From the NCBI RefSeq assembly GCF_002104455.1, contig NZ_NBOC01000001.1:186001-250000 (forward strand): a stretch of 64,000 nt of DNA, given 5' to 3'. Position 1 is the stretch's first letter; every line of letters begins with the position of its first letter. Of this stretch, positions 17,502 to 26,632 are shown piece by piece. Origin of the DNA: Colwellia chukchiensis. GTDB taxonomy: Bacteria > Pseudomonadota > Gammaproteobacteria > Enterobacterales > Alteromonadaceae. Below the pieces are notes generated by a model. It ran no database searches, was not told the DNA's origin, and worked only from the letters and a program-made list of their open reading frames with translations. A program made the translations under genes and the position numbers.

Positions 17502-19502
17502 ATGTCGATTAATTTGTATCAAACTGGTGTCAGTGGCTTATTAGCTGCACAGCAACAGTTAGCGACGACTGGCCACAATATCGCCAATGTCAATACTGAA
17601 GGATACAATCGCCAACGCGCTGAACAAAATGCCGCCGCAGGTATTGTCAATGGCGGCAACTATATTGGCGCCGGTACTTATGTACAAGATATTACTCGTA
17701 TTTATGACCAATTTGCTCATAAAGAACAGCTGTTAAGCCAAAGTAACTTAGGTAATGCCGACTCGTTGAGCATCAATTTAAACCAGCTTAACGATATAAT
17801 GTCTCAGTCTGGGGATGCTATTTCCGGTTCTATTGATCGTTTCTATCAAGCAATGAACGGCATTGCTGATAACCCAAGCGATCTTGGCTTACGCAATATC
17901 GCCTTAAGCCAAGCAAATATCTTAGCGAGTGATTTTAATACGTTAAATGCTAACTTTGATCAGTTAGAAAAAGCCGCAAACGGTGAAATAAGTCAAATTG
18001 CCAGTAAAATTTCGCAAATATCGTTAGAAATAGCAAAGATTAATGACCAAGTACTACAAAATAAAGATATCACGGTGGCGGGGCAGCCGAATGACTTGCT
18101 TGATAAACGTGATCAGCTTGTTGGTCAGTTAGGCGAGTACACCTCAGTCAATACCATAGAAGACAGCCATGGTGTTATGACGGTGATGATAGGCAACGGT
18201 GCGACCTTAGTTGCCGGTATTACCCCGTTAACTCTAACGGTGCAAGCGGGCAACCCCGACCCATTACAAACCAAATTACAGCTCAATAGTGCCAATGGCA
18301 AAGTGTCAATCGATGGCACCCAACTCGGCGGCGCACTCGCGGCAAAACTCAGCTATCGCGATGAACATTTATTACAGGCGCGAAGCGAAATAAACCGTTT
18401 AGCCATGGCAATATCAGAAACCTTGAATCAGGCACAAGCACAGGGACTTGATTTAGATGCACAGCAAGGACGTGATTTATTTACTGATATTAATAGCAGT
18501 GGCATACAAGCCGCGCGAGTTTTACCTTACAGCACTAACGCAGGCAATTTAGCCGGCAGCGTAAACATCAGCGATATATCGCTGATACCCAATGCTGAGT
18601 TCGAGCTAAAGTTTGATGGCGTAGATTATCAGTTAACCAACACCACTGACGGCTCAGTGACCAATTTAGGCGCGCCGGGTGCGGGTACTTATAGCACAGC
18701 GTTTGGTTTTGAATTTATTGAAACTGCCGGCGTACCCAGTACCGATGATAAATTTACCATTCGTCCATCTGAAAATGCTGCTGCGTTAATGAAAGTGACC
18801 TTAACTGATGCGAAAGCTATTGCCGCCAGTACCTCGGTGGCCGTTAACCCTGATAGTAATAATATCAGTGACGGTGCGGTTAATATCATTAATGTAACCG
18901 ACCCTGTCACCGCCAGAGCGTTTACTGAAGGGGTCAATGCCAAGTTAACGGTTGATGTTTATGAAAGTGCCCCAGGCACCTTTGATTATCGAGTATATGA
19001 CGCCGCCAACCCGCCACCTGCGCCTGTGCTCAGTGCTGGTAGTTTTGCTGCCGGTAATTCCGCCGTTATTGATATGCCACCTTTGCCAGCCGCTGCGGCT
19101 TTTCAAATTGAAATATCAGGTTTGCCAGTTGGACAAGGGCCCTTAGCACGAGAAAAGTTTACTGTCTCTGATGCTTTTGGACCGGGTAATGGTAGTAATG
19201 CGTCTTTAATAGCCATCACGCAAGAGCAAGCCATTGTTGGCGGAAGTTCTCAAACCTTTAGTCAAAGCCTAGCGGTTACCACAGCAAAAATTGGTGCTAA
19301 TGCTAGCTCGGCAGCATTAGTCGCTGATACCGCACAAGCATTATTTACTCAAGCATATAACCGCAACCAATCAACCTCGGGTGTCAATTTAGATGAAGAA
19401 GCCGCCAATATGATTAAATTTCAGCAAGCTTATCAGGCATCGTCACGCATCATTTCAGTGGCCAATACCCTATTTGACACCTTGTTGTCGGCGGCAAGGT
19501 AG
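17502..19502 (+). CDS. flgK: Flagellar hook-filament junction protein FlgK (HAP1)
   Basis: First junction protein between hook and filament, chaperoned by FlgN. The protein has 666 residues, long but usual for Alteromonadales. Seen: N-terminal SGLLAAQQQLATTGHNIAN and NTEGYNRQRAEQ, a large variable central region (about 300-560) with surface domains, and C-terminal VNLDEEAANMIKFQQAYQAS. The 60-base gap after flgJ has no recognisable promoter, so flgKL is probably read from the flgF promoter. Confidence 0.96.
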   Translation: MSINLYQTGVSGLLAAQQQLATTGHNIANVNTEGYNRQRAEQNAAAGIVNGGNYIGAGTYVQDITRIYDQFAHKEQLLSQSNLGNADSLSINLNQLNDIMSQSGDAISGSIDRFYQAMNGIADNPSDLGLRNIALSQANILASDFNTLNANFDQLEKAANGEISQIASKISQISLEIAKINDQVLQNKDITVAGQPNDLLDKRDQLVGQLGEYTSVNTIEDSHGVMTVMIGNGATLVAGITPLTLTVQAGNPDPLQTKLQLNSANGKVSIDGTQLGGALAAKLSYRDEHLLQARSEINRLAMAISETLNQAQAQGLDLDAQQGRDLFTDINSSGIQAARVLPYSTNAGNLAGSVNISDISLIPNAEFELKFDGVDYQLTNTTDGSVTNLGAPGAGTYSTAFGFEFIETAGVPSTDDKFTIRPSENAAALMKVTLTDAKAIAASTSVAVNPDSNNISDGAVNIINVTDPVTARAFTEGVNAKLTVDVYESAPGTFDYRVYDAANPPPAPVLSAGSFAAGNSAVIDMPPLPAAAAFQIEISGLPVGQGPLAREKFTVSDAFGPGNGSNASLIAITQEQAIVGGSSQTFSQSLAVTTAKIGANASSAALVADTAQALFTQAYNRNQSTSGVNLDEEAANMIKFQQAYQASSRIISVANTLFDTLLSAAR

Positions 19503-19510
19503 GAGTTTTT

Positions 19511-20716
19511 ATGAGAGTTTCAACGGCACAATTTTATTTTCAAAATAGTCAGCAGCTCACAAGCAAGCAGTCGAACGTTAATGATCAAATGGGCTATTTA
19601 TCCAGTGGTAAACGAGTACTTACCGCTAAAGACGATGCGGTAGCCTACGGCACCTTGGCCGGTTATAAAGACGAACTGGCCAATATTGAAAAATATAAAC
19701 GTAATATTACCCAAGCGGAAAATCGTAATTCGCTGCAAGATAATGCTTTTGCAAACGCAGAAAACATGATGCAAGAGTTAAAGCGCATTTTTACGCAAGC
19801 CAATAACGGTACTTTATCAAGTGATGATTTGGTGTCTTTGGCAGAGCAAGCAAAAAACTCACAATCGCAACTACTCGATATTGCCAATACTAAAGATGAA
19901 ACGGGTGGCTATATTTTTGCGGGCTTTCAAACCCATAAAGAGCCATTTTCATTGCAGTTGGACAACACAGTTACTTACCAAGGTGATAGTGGTATTAGGC
20001 AATTACAGATTGCGAAAAATGTTTTTGTTGAGACCAACCAACCAGGTGATCTCGCTTTCGCCAAGATTGCTAACGATATTGGCGACTTTGGTACTAATTA
20101 TATTAATAATAGCTCAGGGTTTAGTGTCAACAATGCCACTGTGGTTGATCCGAGTAGCTACGACACCACAACCAACCCCCCTAATTATAAATTAAGCTTT
20201 AGCGCCCCTAATGATTTAACCGTCACTGACGGTAATGGCGCTGTGGTAGTGCCGAGCGCACCTTATGTAGCAGGGCAAACCATTGCCTTTAATGGTGTCG
20301 AGGTACAGCTAAGTGGCAACCCTTTGCCGGGAGATGAAGTTGATCTTTATCCACAGCAAGAGGTTAATATTTTTAGCACCATAAAAGCGGCAATCGATTG
20401 GATGGCCAGCGGCAGTACCCCAGCTAATCCACTACAACATGAAGTGGACTACGCGCATATACTATCGCAACTTGACCAAGGGCTAAATCATTTAACAACG
20501 CGGCGCAGTGAATCGGGCATCCGTTTGCAGCTCATTGATAGCCAAGCCAATAACCATGCCGATACGGAATTAACCTTAGCGTCAGGTAAATCCAATATAG
20601 AAGATTTAGATTTTGCCAAAGCTGTGGCTAACTTTGAGCAGTCAAAAGTGGCATTACAGGCAGCACAGCAAAGCTTTGTACAAGTAAAAGACTTAAACCT
20701 ATTTAACTTTATTTAA
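19511..20716 (+). CDS. flgL: Flagellar hook-filament junction protein FlgL (HAP3)
   Basis: Second junction protein, between FlgK and flagellin. The protein has 401 residues. Seen: flagellin-like N-terminus (MRVSTAQFYFQNSQQLTSKQ, LSSGKRVLTAKDDAVAYG), a central insert about 190-300, and a flagellin-like C-terminal helix (ANFEQSKVALQAAQQSF). It lies eight bases after flgK. Confidence 0.95.
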   Translation: MRVSTAQFYFQNSQQLTSKQSNVNDQMGYLSSGKRVLTAKDDAVAYGTLAGYKDELANIEKYKRNITQAENRNSLQDNAFANAENMMQELKRIFTQANNGTLSSDDLVSLAEQAKNSQSQLLDIANTKDETGGYIFAGFQTHKEPFSLQLDNTVTYQGDSGIRQLQIAKNVFVETNQPGDLAFAKIANDIGDFGTNYINNSSGFSVNNATVVDPSSYDTTTNPPNYKLSFSAPNDLTVTDGNGAVVVPSAPYVAGQTIAFNGVEVQLSGNPLPGDEVDLYPQQEVNIFSTIKAAIDWMASGSTPANPLQHEVDYAHILSQLDQGLNHLTTRRSESGIRLQLIDSQANNHADTELTLASGKSNIEDLDFAKAVANFEQSKVALQAAQQSFVQVKDLNLFNFI

Positions 20717-20740
20717 AAATTTTTAATAAAAATTATGTTT

Positions 20741-20755
20741 TGGCACACGATATGC
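20741..20755 (+). promoter_or_regulatory. Sigma-54 promoter of the first flagellin
   Basis: TGGCAC-ACGAT-ATGC, with a perfect -24 box, correct ten-base GG to GC spacing and an ATGC -12 box. The predicted start is about 83 bases before the flagellin ATG, leaving a long leader. In Vibrio the essential flagellin flaA is likewise sigma-54 dependent. Confidence 0.82.
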
Positions 20756-20849
20756 TTAGTTAAACAGTGTCAAATATTAGCAATGTGGTTCCACCAATGT
20801 GTTGTTGTCAGCAATTGAGCCACACCCTATAACGTAGGAGAGGATAACA

Positions 20850-21671
20850 ATGGCTTTAGTCGTAAACAGTAATATCGCATCTTTAAATTCACAACGGAAT
20901 TTGAGTGGTTCTACCAATGACTTACAAACTAATTTTGAGCGTTTATCTTCGGGTAAGCGTATCAATAGTGCAAAAGATGATGCAGCAGGTTTGCAAATAT
21001 CAAGTCGTTTAACCGCACAAATTAATGGCTTAAATCAAGCGGCGCGTAATGCCAATGACGGTATTTCACTCGCGCAAACTGCAGAAGGGGCACTAGACGA
21101 ATACACCAACTCACTGCAGCGAATGAGAACCTTGGCCGTACAAGCATTAAACGGCTCTAACAGTAACGTTGATCGTAAAGCATTGGATGCAGAATTCTCT
21201 GAATTAGAAACCGAGTTAACGCGTATTTCTACTGATACTGGCTTTGCCGGCGAAAAACTATTAAACGGTACCTACACCTCGAAGTTTTTCCAGGTTGGTG
21301 CCGATGCCGGACAGAAAATTGAAGTCAGCATAGGGCAAAACTTTGCTGCCACCAGTATTTTATCTACGATAGCTGGTGTTTCGCAGGCAAGTCATGCCTC
21401 GCGCGCTTTAGTTAAGGTTGATTCTGCCTTAGCTATTGTAAACAGTACCCGAGCTGATTTAGGTGCTAAACAAAATCGTTTTGCCTCGGTTATTCGCAGT
21501 AATGAAAATACCGCACAAAACTTATCTGCGTCTCGTTCTCGCATTCAAGATACAGATTATGCAGCAGAAAGTGCAGCACTTGCGCGCAGTACCGTATTGC
21601 AGCAAGCGTCGAGCTCGATGTTAGCGCAGGCGAATCAGCAGCCCCAAATAGCGTTGTCTTTACTACAGTAA
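20850..21671 (+). CDS. fliC: Flagellin 1 (sigma-54 controlled)
   Basis: Filament subunit. At 273 residues it is a short flagellin consisting essentially of the D0 and D1 core. The N-terminal ([38 protein letters not shown]) and C-terminal ([33 protein letters not shown]) halves are joined by only a short variable stretch around residues 165-200, with no D2/D3 domain. It is almost identical to the second flagellin 344 bases downstream. The Ser/Thr-rich D1 surface is the likely target of the glycosylation genes at 25625-36220. Confidence 0.96.
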   Translation: MALVVNSNIASLNSQRNLSGSTNDLQTNFERLSSGKRINSAKDDAAGLQISSRLTAQINGLNQAARNANDGISLAQTAEGALDEYTNSLQRMRTLAVQALNGSNSNVDRKALDAEFSELETELTRISTDTGFAGEKLLNGTYTSKFFQVGADAGQKIEVSIGQNFAATSILSTIAGVSQASHASRALVKVDSALAIVNSTRADLGAKQNRFASVIRSNENTAQNLSASRSRIQDTDYAAESAALARSTVLQQASSSMLAQANQQPQIALSLLQ

Positions 21672-21730
21672 TTACCCCTCGTGGTACTGAATGCGCTAGT
21701 CTTAAGCTAGTGATAAAATGCGCAGCTATC

Positions 21731-21758
21731 AAAAGCCTCCTTGGAGGCTTTTTTTTTG
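21731..21758 (+). terminator. Rho-independent terminator after flagellin 1
   Basis: Stem AAGCCTC / GAGGCTT with a tight CTTG loop and nine T (21749-21757). It separates the two flagellin transcripts. Confidence 0.92.
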
Positions 21759-21904
21759 TTTTTAGGGGCATCTGTACTTAATATCTGTACTTATGTAGTC
21801 GTGTTCAAAGCTAGTGAGTTAAAATAATTTTAAATTTAAAGTCAATAAATACAGTGGGTTACTGGCTTTTGTGGTGATAAAAGAGAAATATTAAGAAAAA
21901 AGAT

Positions 21905-21931
21905 TAAAGTTCGCTGATTGTTGTCCGATAA
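21905..21931 (+). promoter_or_regulatory. Sigma-28 (FliA) promoter of the second flagellin
   Basis: TAAAGTTC, an 11-base spacer and TCCGATAA. Only one base in each box differs from TAAAGTTT / GCCGATAA. No sigma-54 element is present in this gap. Confidence 0.9.
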
Positions 21932-22015
21932 AGGTTACAAGAAGCATTTATTGACCATTAATAATCGCTTCGCAATTAACTAAATATATAGGGCAATTAG
22001 CTCAGGAGCATTATC

Positions 22016-22831
22016 ATGGCTTTAGTCGTAAATAGTAATATCGCATCATTAAATTCACAACGTCAATTGTCAGGTTCTACCAATGCCTTGGCAACAAACT
22101 TTGAGCGTTTATCTTCAGGTAAGCGTATTAATAGCGCCAAAGATGATGCTGCTGGTTTGCAAATTTCAAGTCGCTTAACTGCGCAAATTAATGGCCTTAA
22201 CCAAGCGTCTCGTAACGCTAATGACGGTATCTCTTTAGCGCAAACCGCTGAAGGTGCGTTAGATGAGTATACTAATACTCTACAACGTATGCGTACTTTG
22301 TCGGTACAGTCGCTAAATGGTTCAAACAGTAACGCTGACCGTACGGCACTAGATGCAGAATTTTCTGAATTAGAGTTAGAGCTAACGCGTATTTCTACCG
22401 ATACAGGTTTTGCCGGTGAAAAACTGTTAAACGGTACCTATACCTCTAAATTTTTCCAAGTTGGTGCTGATGCCGGTCAACGTATTGAAGTCAGTATTGG
22501 TAAAAACTTTGCCGCAGCGTCTGTGTTATCTACTGTTGGTATCTCGGCAGCCAGTATGGCGTCTCGCGCCTTAGGTAAAATTGATACTGCTTTAGCATCG
22601 ATCAACAGTACTCGTGCCGATTTAGGTGCTAAGCAAAACCGTTTTGCTTCAGTTGTGCGTAGTAATGAAAACACCTCGCAAAACCTTTCTGCTTCACGTT
22701 CACGTATTCAAGATACAGACTATGCAGCGGAAAGTGCCGCGTTAGCGCGTAGCACGGTATTGCAACAAGCGTCGAGCTCAATGTTAGCGCAAGCAAACCA
22801 ACAACCACAAATCGCTTTATCGCTACTATAA
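22016..22831 (+). CDS. Flagellin 2 (sigma-28 controlled)
   Basis: Second filament subunit, 271 residues, again a D0/D1-only flagellin. By eye it differs from flagellin 1 at about 25-30 positions, concentrated around residues 165-200, pointing to tandem duplication with a changed promoter. Ends [16 protein letters not shown], one residue shorter than flagellin 1 at the C-terminus. GGAG lies upstream of the ATG. The different sigma factor suggests later or greater expression, with flagellin 1 perhaps forming the hook-proximal filament. Confidence 0.96.
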   Translation: MALVVNSNIASLNSQRQLSGSTNALATNFERLSSGKRINSAKDDAAGLQISSRLTAQINGLNQASRNANDGISLAQTAEGALDEYTNTLQRMRTLSVQSLNGSNSNADRTALDAEFSELELELTRISTDTGFAGEKLLNGTYTSKFFQVGADAGQRIEVSIGKNFAAASVLSTVGISAASMASRALGKIDTALASINSTRADLGAKQNRFASVVRSNENTSQNLSASRSRIQDTDYAAESAALARSTVLQQASSSMLAQANQQPQIALSLL

Positions 22832-22859
22832 TTATTACGGTAGTGTTATTGATGATAAA

Positions 22860-22887
22860 ATGGCACTCAAGTTGAGTGTCATTTTTG
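22860..22887 (+). terminator. Rho-independent terminator after flagellin 2
   Basis: Stem ATGGCACTC / GAGTGTCAT (one G-T pair) with AAGTT loop, followed by five T. It stands 29 bases after the flagellin stop and 29 bases before flaG, so flaG may depend on read-through or on its own unrecognised promoter. Confidence 0.8.
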
Positions 22888-22915
22888 TTTTTATATCGAC
22901 ACGTTGGAGGTTTGT

Positions 22916-23383
22916 ATGAGTACGCAAATAACTGCCACACAAAGCAGTTTTGCTAATCAAGCACCGGAAGTCAGCACTGCTGCAACAAACAAAGTTGGCG
23001 AAAATAGCGAAGATAAGCTCAGTAAAGATTTGACTCATCGAGTGGAGCGAGCTAAAAAAAATGACAAGCTAACTAATGAGGCGTCAGCCTCAAATGCGAG
23101 CAAGCCGCAAACTGCAAGTGAGTTAAAAAACGAGCAAGAGTCGTTGGTGCTTGATGAAGCGCTTGAAGTAATTGCTGATTTTATGCAGTTATCGTCTCGC
23201 AATATTAATTTTCAGCAGGATGATGTTAGCGACAAAACCGTGATAAAGTTTTTTGATACCGAAAGTAAAGAGTTGATAAAACAATTTCCATCGGAAGAAG
23301 TGCTAGAGATTGCGCAAAAAATTATTGCCCTGCGCCAAGATGTTGGTGAGAAAACTGGCATATTTCTTGAAGAAAAGGTTTAA
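22916..23383 (+). CDS. flaG: Flagellar protein FlaG
   Basis: FlaG proteins influence filament length. The protein has 155 residues from the ATG at 22916. The longer frame from TTG at 22904 runs through the TTGGAGG ribosome binding site. Seen: a disordered Ser/Thr/Lys-rich N-terminal half and the conserved C-terminal FlaG domain (about 95-150) with EALEVIADFMQLSSRNINF, VIKFFDTESKELIKQFPSEE and VLEIAQKI. It precedes fliD, the usual place. Confidence 0.92.
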   Translation: MSTQITATQSSFANQAPEVSTAATNKVGENSEDKLSKDLTHRVERAKKNDKLTNEASASNASKPQTASELKNEQESLVLDEALEVIADFMQLSSRNINFQQDDVSDKTVIKFFDTESKELIKQFPSEEVLEIAQKIIALRQDVGEKTGIFLEEKV

Positions 23384-23411
23384 TATCGCCTAACGCTTGA
23401 GTGGAGGTCAA

Positions 23412-24770
23412 ATGAATATTACATCAGCTGGTATCGGGTCTGGACTAGATCTCGAATCAATTATTGAAGCCTTCGTGACGGCAGAGTCTGTCCCCACCGA
23501 AATAAGACTGCAAAAGAAAGAAGAGCGCATTACCGCAGAGCTATCGGGTTTAGGTAGCTTTAAATCCGCCTTGGCTTCGTTTCAAAGCGTTGCTGATAAA
23601 TTGAAATCGGTCGAAAATTTCAATGAACAAGTGCTGAATGTCGGTAATGATGATATTTCAGTAACCACCAATGGCTTTGCCAGTAACGGCAGCTTCGAAG
23701 TCAGTGTCTTGCAACTGGCGGCAGCAACCCGTATTCAAACCCCTGATTTTGCTAGCTCAGCCAGCACAGTAGGTACAGGCACATTAACGTTTGCGGCTGG
23801 TGCTGATAGCTTTGATGTTGCCATTGATGCCGCTGACGATCTTTCGACTATTCGCGATAAAATTAATGCACAAAGTGGCAACTTTGGTGTCACAGCATCG
23901 TTAGTTAATAGTGATTCTGGAACTTATTTAAGTTATACCTCCAACAACACGGGCACCGCCAATGAGTTATCAGTGTCGACGAACGACGCCGCACTGGATA
24001 ATTTAGCCACTAATGCCACTATCACCCGAAATGCGCAAGATGCCATTATTGAAATTGATGGTGCGGGCAATACAGTGACCAGTGCCAGTAATGAATTTAA
24101 AAACACCATAGAAGATGTCACTGTAGTAGCAAACAAAGTGAGTGTTGCCGGTGCGGCAACGTTAGATATTTCGCAAAATAATCAAGTTGCTATCGATTTG
24201 GTCAATGAGTTTGTAAATTCATTTAATGCCCTGGCAGACAGTATGGATGTTTTAGCGTCTCCAAAATTCGGTAAATTGGCGTTTGACTCTGACTTGCGGG
24301 CAATGAAAGGCCAACTCAGCAATATTCTTAGCAATACCGTAGGTAGCATGACTGGCGATATTCAGTCGTTAAGTGATATCGGTGTTTCGTTTGATAAATT
24401 TGGCAAACTTGAAATATCAGCGGTTGGAATCGGCACTTTAGATAGTGGTGTTGAAACACTGGCCAAAAAAGTTGATAACAATTTAGGCGAACTTGGCCAG
24501 CTTTTTGCTTCTTCAGATGGTATCGTCAGTCAATTGTCAGCACTAATTGACAATTATAATGACAGTGACGGTACATTGACAAAAAGGCAAGCCGATCTAA
24601 ATAAAGACTTATCAGGTATTTCAGATGAGTATGATAATTTAGAAGCGCGCTTAAGAAATTATGAAGATACATTAAGAAAGCGCTTTGCTTTTCTTGACTC
24701 GACGGTTGCGGGTTACAATGCAACATCGAACTTTTTAACGTCGGCATTAAAGCCGGTCTCAAAAGATTAA
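23412..24770 (+). CDS. fliD: Flagellar filament cap FliD (HAP2)
   Basis: Cap complex that folds flagellin at the filament tip. The protein has 452 residues from the ATG at 23412, which follows GGAGG by four bases. The in-frame TTG at 23397 is upstream of that site. Seen: N-terminal MNITSAGIGSGLDLESIIEA, FliD_N region to about residue 105, variable central domains, and a C-terminal coiled-coil part (DEYDNLEARLRNYEDTLRKR, FAFLDSTVAGYNATSNFL). 28 bases after flaG and 42 before fliS. Confidence 0.96.
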   Translation: MNITSAGIGSGLDLESIIEAFVTAESVPTEIRLQKKEERITAELSGLGSFKSALASFQSVADKLKSVENFNEQVLNVGNDDISVTTNGFASNGSFEVSVLQLAAATRIQTPDFASSASTVGTGTLTFAAGADSFDVAIDAADDLSTIRDKINAQSGNFGVTASLVNSDSGTYLSYTSNNTGTANELSVSTNDAALDNLATNATITRNAQDAIIEIDGAGNTVTSASNEFKNTIEDVTVVANKVSVAGAATLDISQNNQVAIDLVNEFVNSFNALADSMDVLASPKFGKLAFDSDLRAMKGQLSNILSNTVGSMTGDIQSLSDIGVSFDKFGKLEISAVGIGTLDSGVETLAKKVDNNLGELGQLFASSDGIVSQLSALIDNYNDSDGTLTKRQADLNKDLSGISDEYDNLEARLRNYEDTLRKRFAFLDSTVAGYNATSNFLTSALKPVSKD

Positions 24771-24812
24771 TATAGCTCTTCATAGTGCAAGCGAATTGGT
24801 AAGGTAACTATC

Positions 24813-25247
24813 ATGAGACAAAATTTAAAAGCGTATAAGCAAGTTGACGTAAACAGCAGTTTATTAGAGTCAAACCCACACCAAATCATCTTAATGATGT
24901 TTGATGGCATGCTACAAGGTATTGCCGTGGCTAAAGGTGCAATTGAGCGCAAAGATTACGAACTTAAAGCAAAGTCAATTTCGAAAGCGATCAATATTTT
25001 GCAGGCTTTGCGTCAATCACTCGACTTTGAAAGTCAGCCAGAAATATCCAATAACTTTGATGTTATGTACAGTTACTGTATTGATAAGTTAACCGATATT
25101 AGCGTGTCATTAGATGTAGATGGCTTCGCCGAGGTTGTTGATATGTTGAAACCCTTAAGGGATGCCTGGTTTGCAATGCCGGAAAGCGGTAAACAGGAAG
25201 GACTGACATTACTAGCTGAAAAAAATAAGCAAGTAGCTGGGGCTTAA
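24813..25247 (+). CDS. fliS: Flagellin export chaperone FliS
   Basis: Cytoplasmic chaperone that binds flagellin C-termini and delivers them to FlhA. The protein has 144 residues, with the FliS-type four-helix pattern: YKQVDVNSSLLESNPHQIIL near the N-terminus, MMFDGMLQGIAVAKGAIERK, and helical KAKSISKAINILQALRQSLD. The stop codon abuts the GTG of the next gene. Confidence 0.95.
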   Translation: MRQNLKAYKQVDVNSSLLESNPHQIILMMFDGMLQGIAVAKGAIERKDYELKAKSISKAINILQALRQSLDFESQPEISNNFDVMYSYCIDKLTDISVSLDVDGFAEVVDMLKPLRDAWFAMPESGKQEGLTLLAEKNKQVAGA

Positions 25248-25562
25248 GTGGTATTTGAGCGCTTCACTTGTGAAATAAAAGATTTATCAGCACAAATTGA
25301 AGCCTTGATAGCTGCTGGTAATGAAGCGTCCTGTGCCGCATTACTAGAGCAGCGCTTAACCTTACTAAAAGCACTGGATGAGCATATGGCCACTGATCCT
25401 GCAAAGTCAGCGCACTATCGTGATTTTTTGCTATCTATTCAAGCCCGAGATAATCAAGCCTTAAAGCTTGTTCATGAAAGTAAAAATAAAATAGTCGCAG
25501 TGGCAAGCCAGCAAAAAAAACGCACTAATGCGTTAAACGCTTATCAAAAATTTAGTGATTGA
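25248..25562 (+). CDS. FliT-like flagellar chaperone
   Basis: Small helical protein of 104 residues at the fliT position directly after fliS (no gap, GTG start). Vibrio carries flaI here. FliT proteins bind FliD and regulate flagellar gene expression in enterics. Seen: helical EIKDLSAQIEALIAAGN, a Leu-rich hairpin (ALLEQRLTLLKALDEHM) and a basic C-terminal helix (QQKKRTNALNAYQKF). Sequence similarity within this family is low, so the call rests largely on position, length and helical pattern. Confidence 0.7.
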   Translation: MVFERFTCEIKDLSAQIEALIAAGNEASCAALLEQRLTLLKALDEHMATDPAKSAHYRDFLLSIQARDNQALKLVHESKNKIVAVASQQKKRTNALNAYQKFSD

Positions 25563-25575
25563 TTACTTCCCATTG

Positions 25576-25610
25576 AATCAGTGATATTATCAACAAAATC
25601 ACTGATTTAT
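25576..25610 (+). terminator. Hairpin between fliT-like gene and legB (possible weak terminator)
   Basis: Perfect ten-base inverted repeat AATCAGTGAT / ATCACTGATT with a 12-base loop, followed by only a short T-rich stretch (TATTTA). It may be an attenuator separating the flagellar genes from the sugar genes. No promoter for legB was recognised downstream. Confidence 0.45.
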
Positions 25611-25624
25611 TTAGGTTTATACTT

Positions 25625-26611
25625 ATGCTGAAAAAGCGCGTATTGGTCACTGGCGCCGATGGTTTTATTGGCTCACACTTGGTTGAGTTGCTATTAGCTA
25701 AAGACTTTCAGGTCACGGCATTAGCACAATATAACTCCTTTAATACTTGGGGGTGGCTAGAAAGTGTGCCAAAACACCCGAACTTAACCATTATCAGTGG
25801 CGATGTGCGCGACCCGTTTTTTTGTCAAAAAATAACGCGCGAAATAGACACCATATTTCACCTTGCAGCCCTGATTGCCATTCCGTATTCTTATAGCGCG
25901 CCACAAAGTTATGTGGCAACAAATATCAATGGCACGTTAAATTTATGTCAGGCAGCACTAGAAAATCAGGTGTCGCGTTTTATACATACCTCAACTAGCG
26001 AGGTTTACGGCACAGCCCAGTATGTTCCCATTGATGAAAAGCACCCATTACAGGCTCAGTCACCTTATAGCGCCTCTAAAATTGGTGCAGATGCCATGGC
26101 AATGAGTTATTACAACGCCTTTAATTTGCCACTAAGTATTGCAAGACCGTTTAATACTTATGGTCCAAGGCAGTCTGCTCGTGCCATTATTCCTACCATT
26201 ATTAGCCAAATCGCGAATGGCGAAAAACAAATTAAACTGGGTGATTTGACCCCGACACGAGACTTTAATTATGTTGGAGATACCTGCCGCGGCTTTTTAG
26301 CGATCGCTGAAAGTGATCAAGCCATAGGAGAGGTGGTTAATATAGGCTCAAATTTTGAAATTAGCATGGCAGATACCTTGAATTTAATTAAAGAGATTAT
26401 GCAAAGTGATGTTGAGTTTATTAGTGATGAAGAAAGGATTCGCCCCAGCAAGTCAGAGGTTTTTAGACTCTGGTGTGACAATAAAAAAATTCAAACCTTA
26501 AGTGAATTTACGCCCGCGTATTCCATAAAACAAGGCTTAACGGCAACGGTTAATTGGTTTCTTAAACCCGAAAACCTGCGCCTGTATAAACATGATATTT
26601 ATAACCTTTAA
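25625..26611 (+). CDS. legB: NAD-dependent nucleotide-sugar 4,6-dehydratase, LegB type
   Basis: Extended short-chain dehydrogenase. LegB converts GDP- or UDP-GlcNAc to the 4-keto-6-deoxy sugar, the first step towards legionaminic acid. The protein has 328 residues. Seen: Rossmann GADGFIG (10-16), FHLAALIAIPYSY (78-90), catalytic Thr in HTSTSEVYG (121-129) and YxxxK at Tyr148/Lys152, plus the RPFNTYGPRQSAR substrate-binding segment. It starts the five-gene plus-strand sugar set. Normally a PLP aminotransferase (LegC) follows, but here the next gene is the epimerase. Other sugar dehydratases are possible. Confidence 0.8.
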   Translation: MLKKRVLVTGADGFIGSHLVELLLAKDFQVTALAQYNSFNTWGWLESVPKHPNLTIISGDVRDPFFCQKITREIDTIFHLAALIAIPYSYSAPQSYVATNINGTLNLCQAALENQVSRFIHTSTSEVYGTAQYVPIDEKHPLQAQSPYSASKIGADAMAMSYYNAFNLPLSIARPFNTYGPRQSARAIIPTIISQIANGEKQIKLGDLTPTRDFNYVGDTCRGFLAIAESDQAIGEVVNIGSNFEISMADTLNLIKEIMQSDVEFISDEERIRPSKSEVFRLWCDNKKIQTLSEFTPAYSIKQGLTATVNWFLKPENLRLYKHDIYNL

Positions 26612-26632
26612 ATTAGCCGTTAAGGCAGGTAA

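Larger units (their letters stand above)
21672..22015. other. Intergenic region between the two flagellins
   Basis: Holds the terminator of flagellin 1 (21731-21758) and the sigma-28 promoter of flagellin 2 (21905-21931). The leader after that promoter is about 75 bases. Nothing else is recognised. Confidence 0.8.

Noticed and set aside
22861-22875. TGGCAC in the gap before flaG, resembling a sigma-54 -24 box
   Set aside because: The -12 position reads TTGA instead of TTGC and the sequence is part of the terminator stem after flagellin 2.
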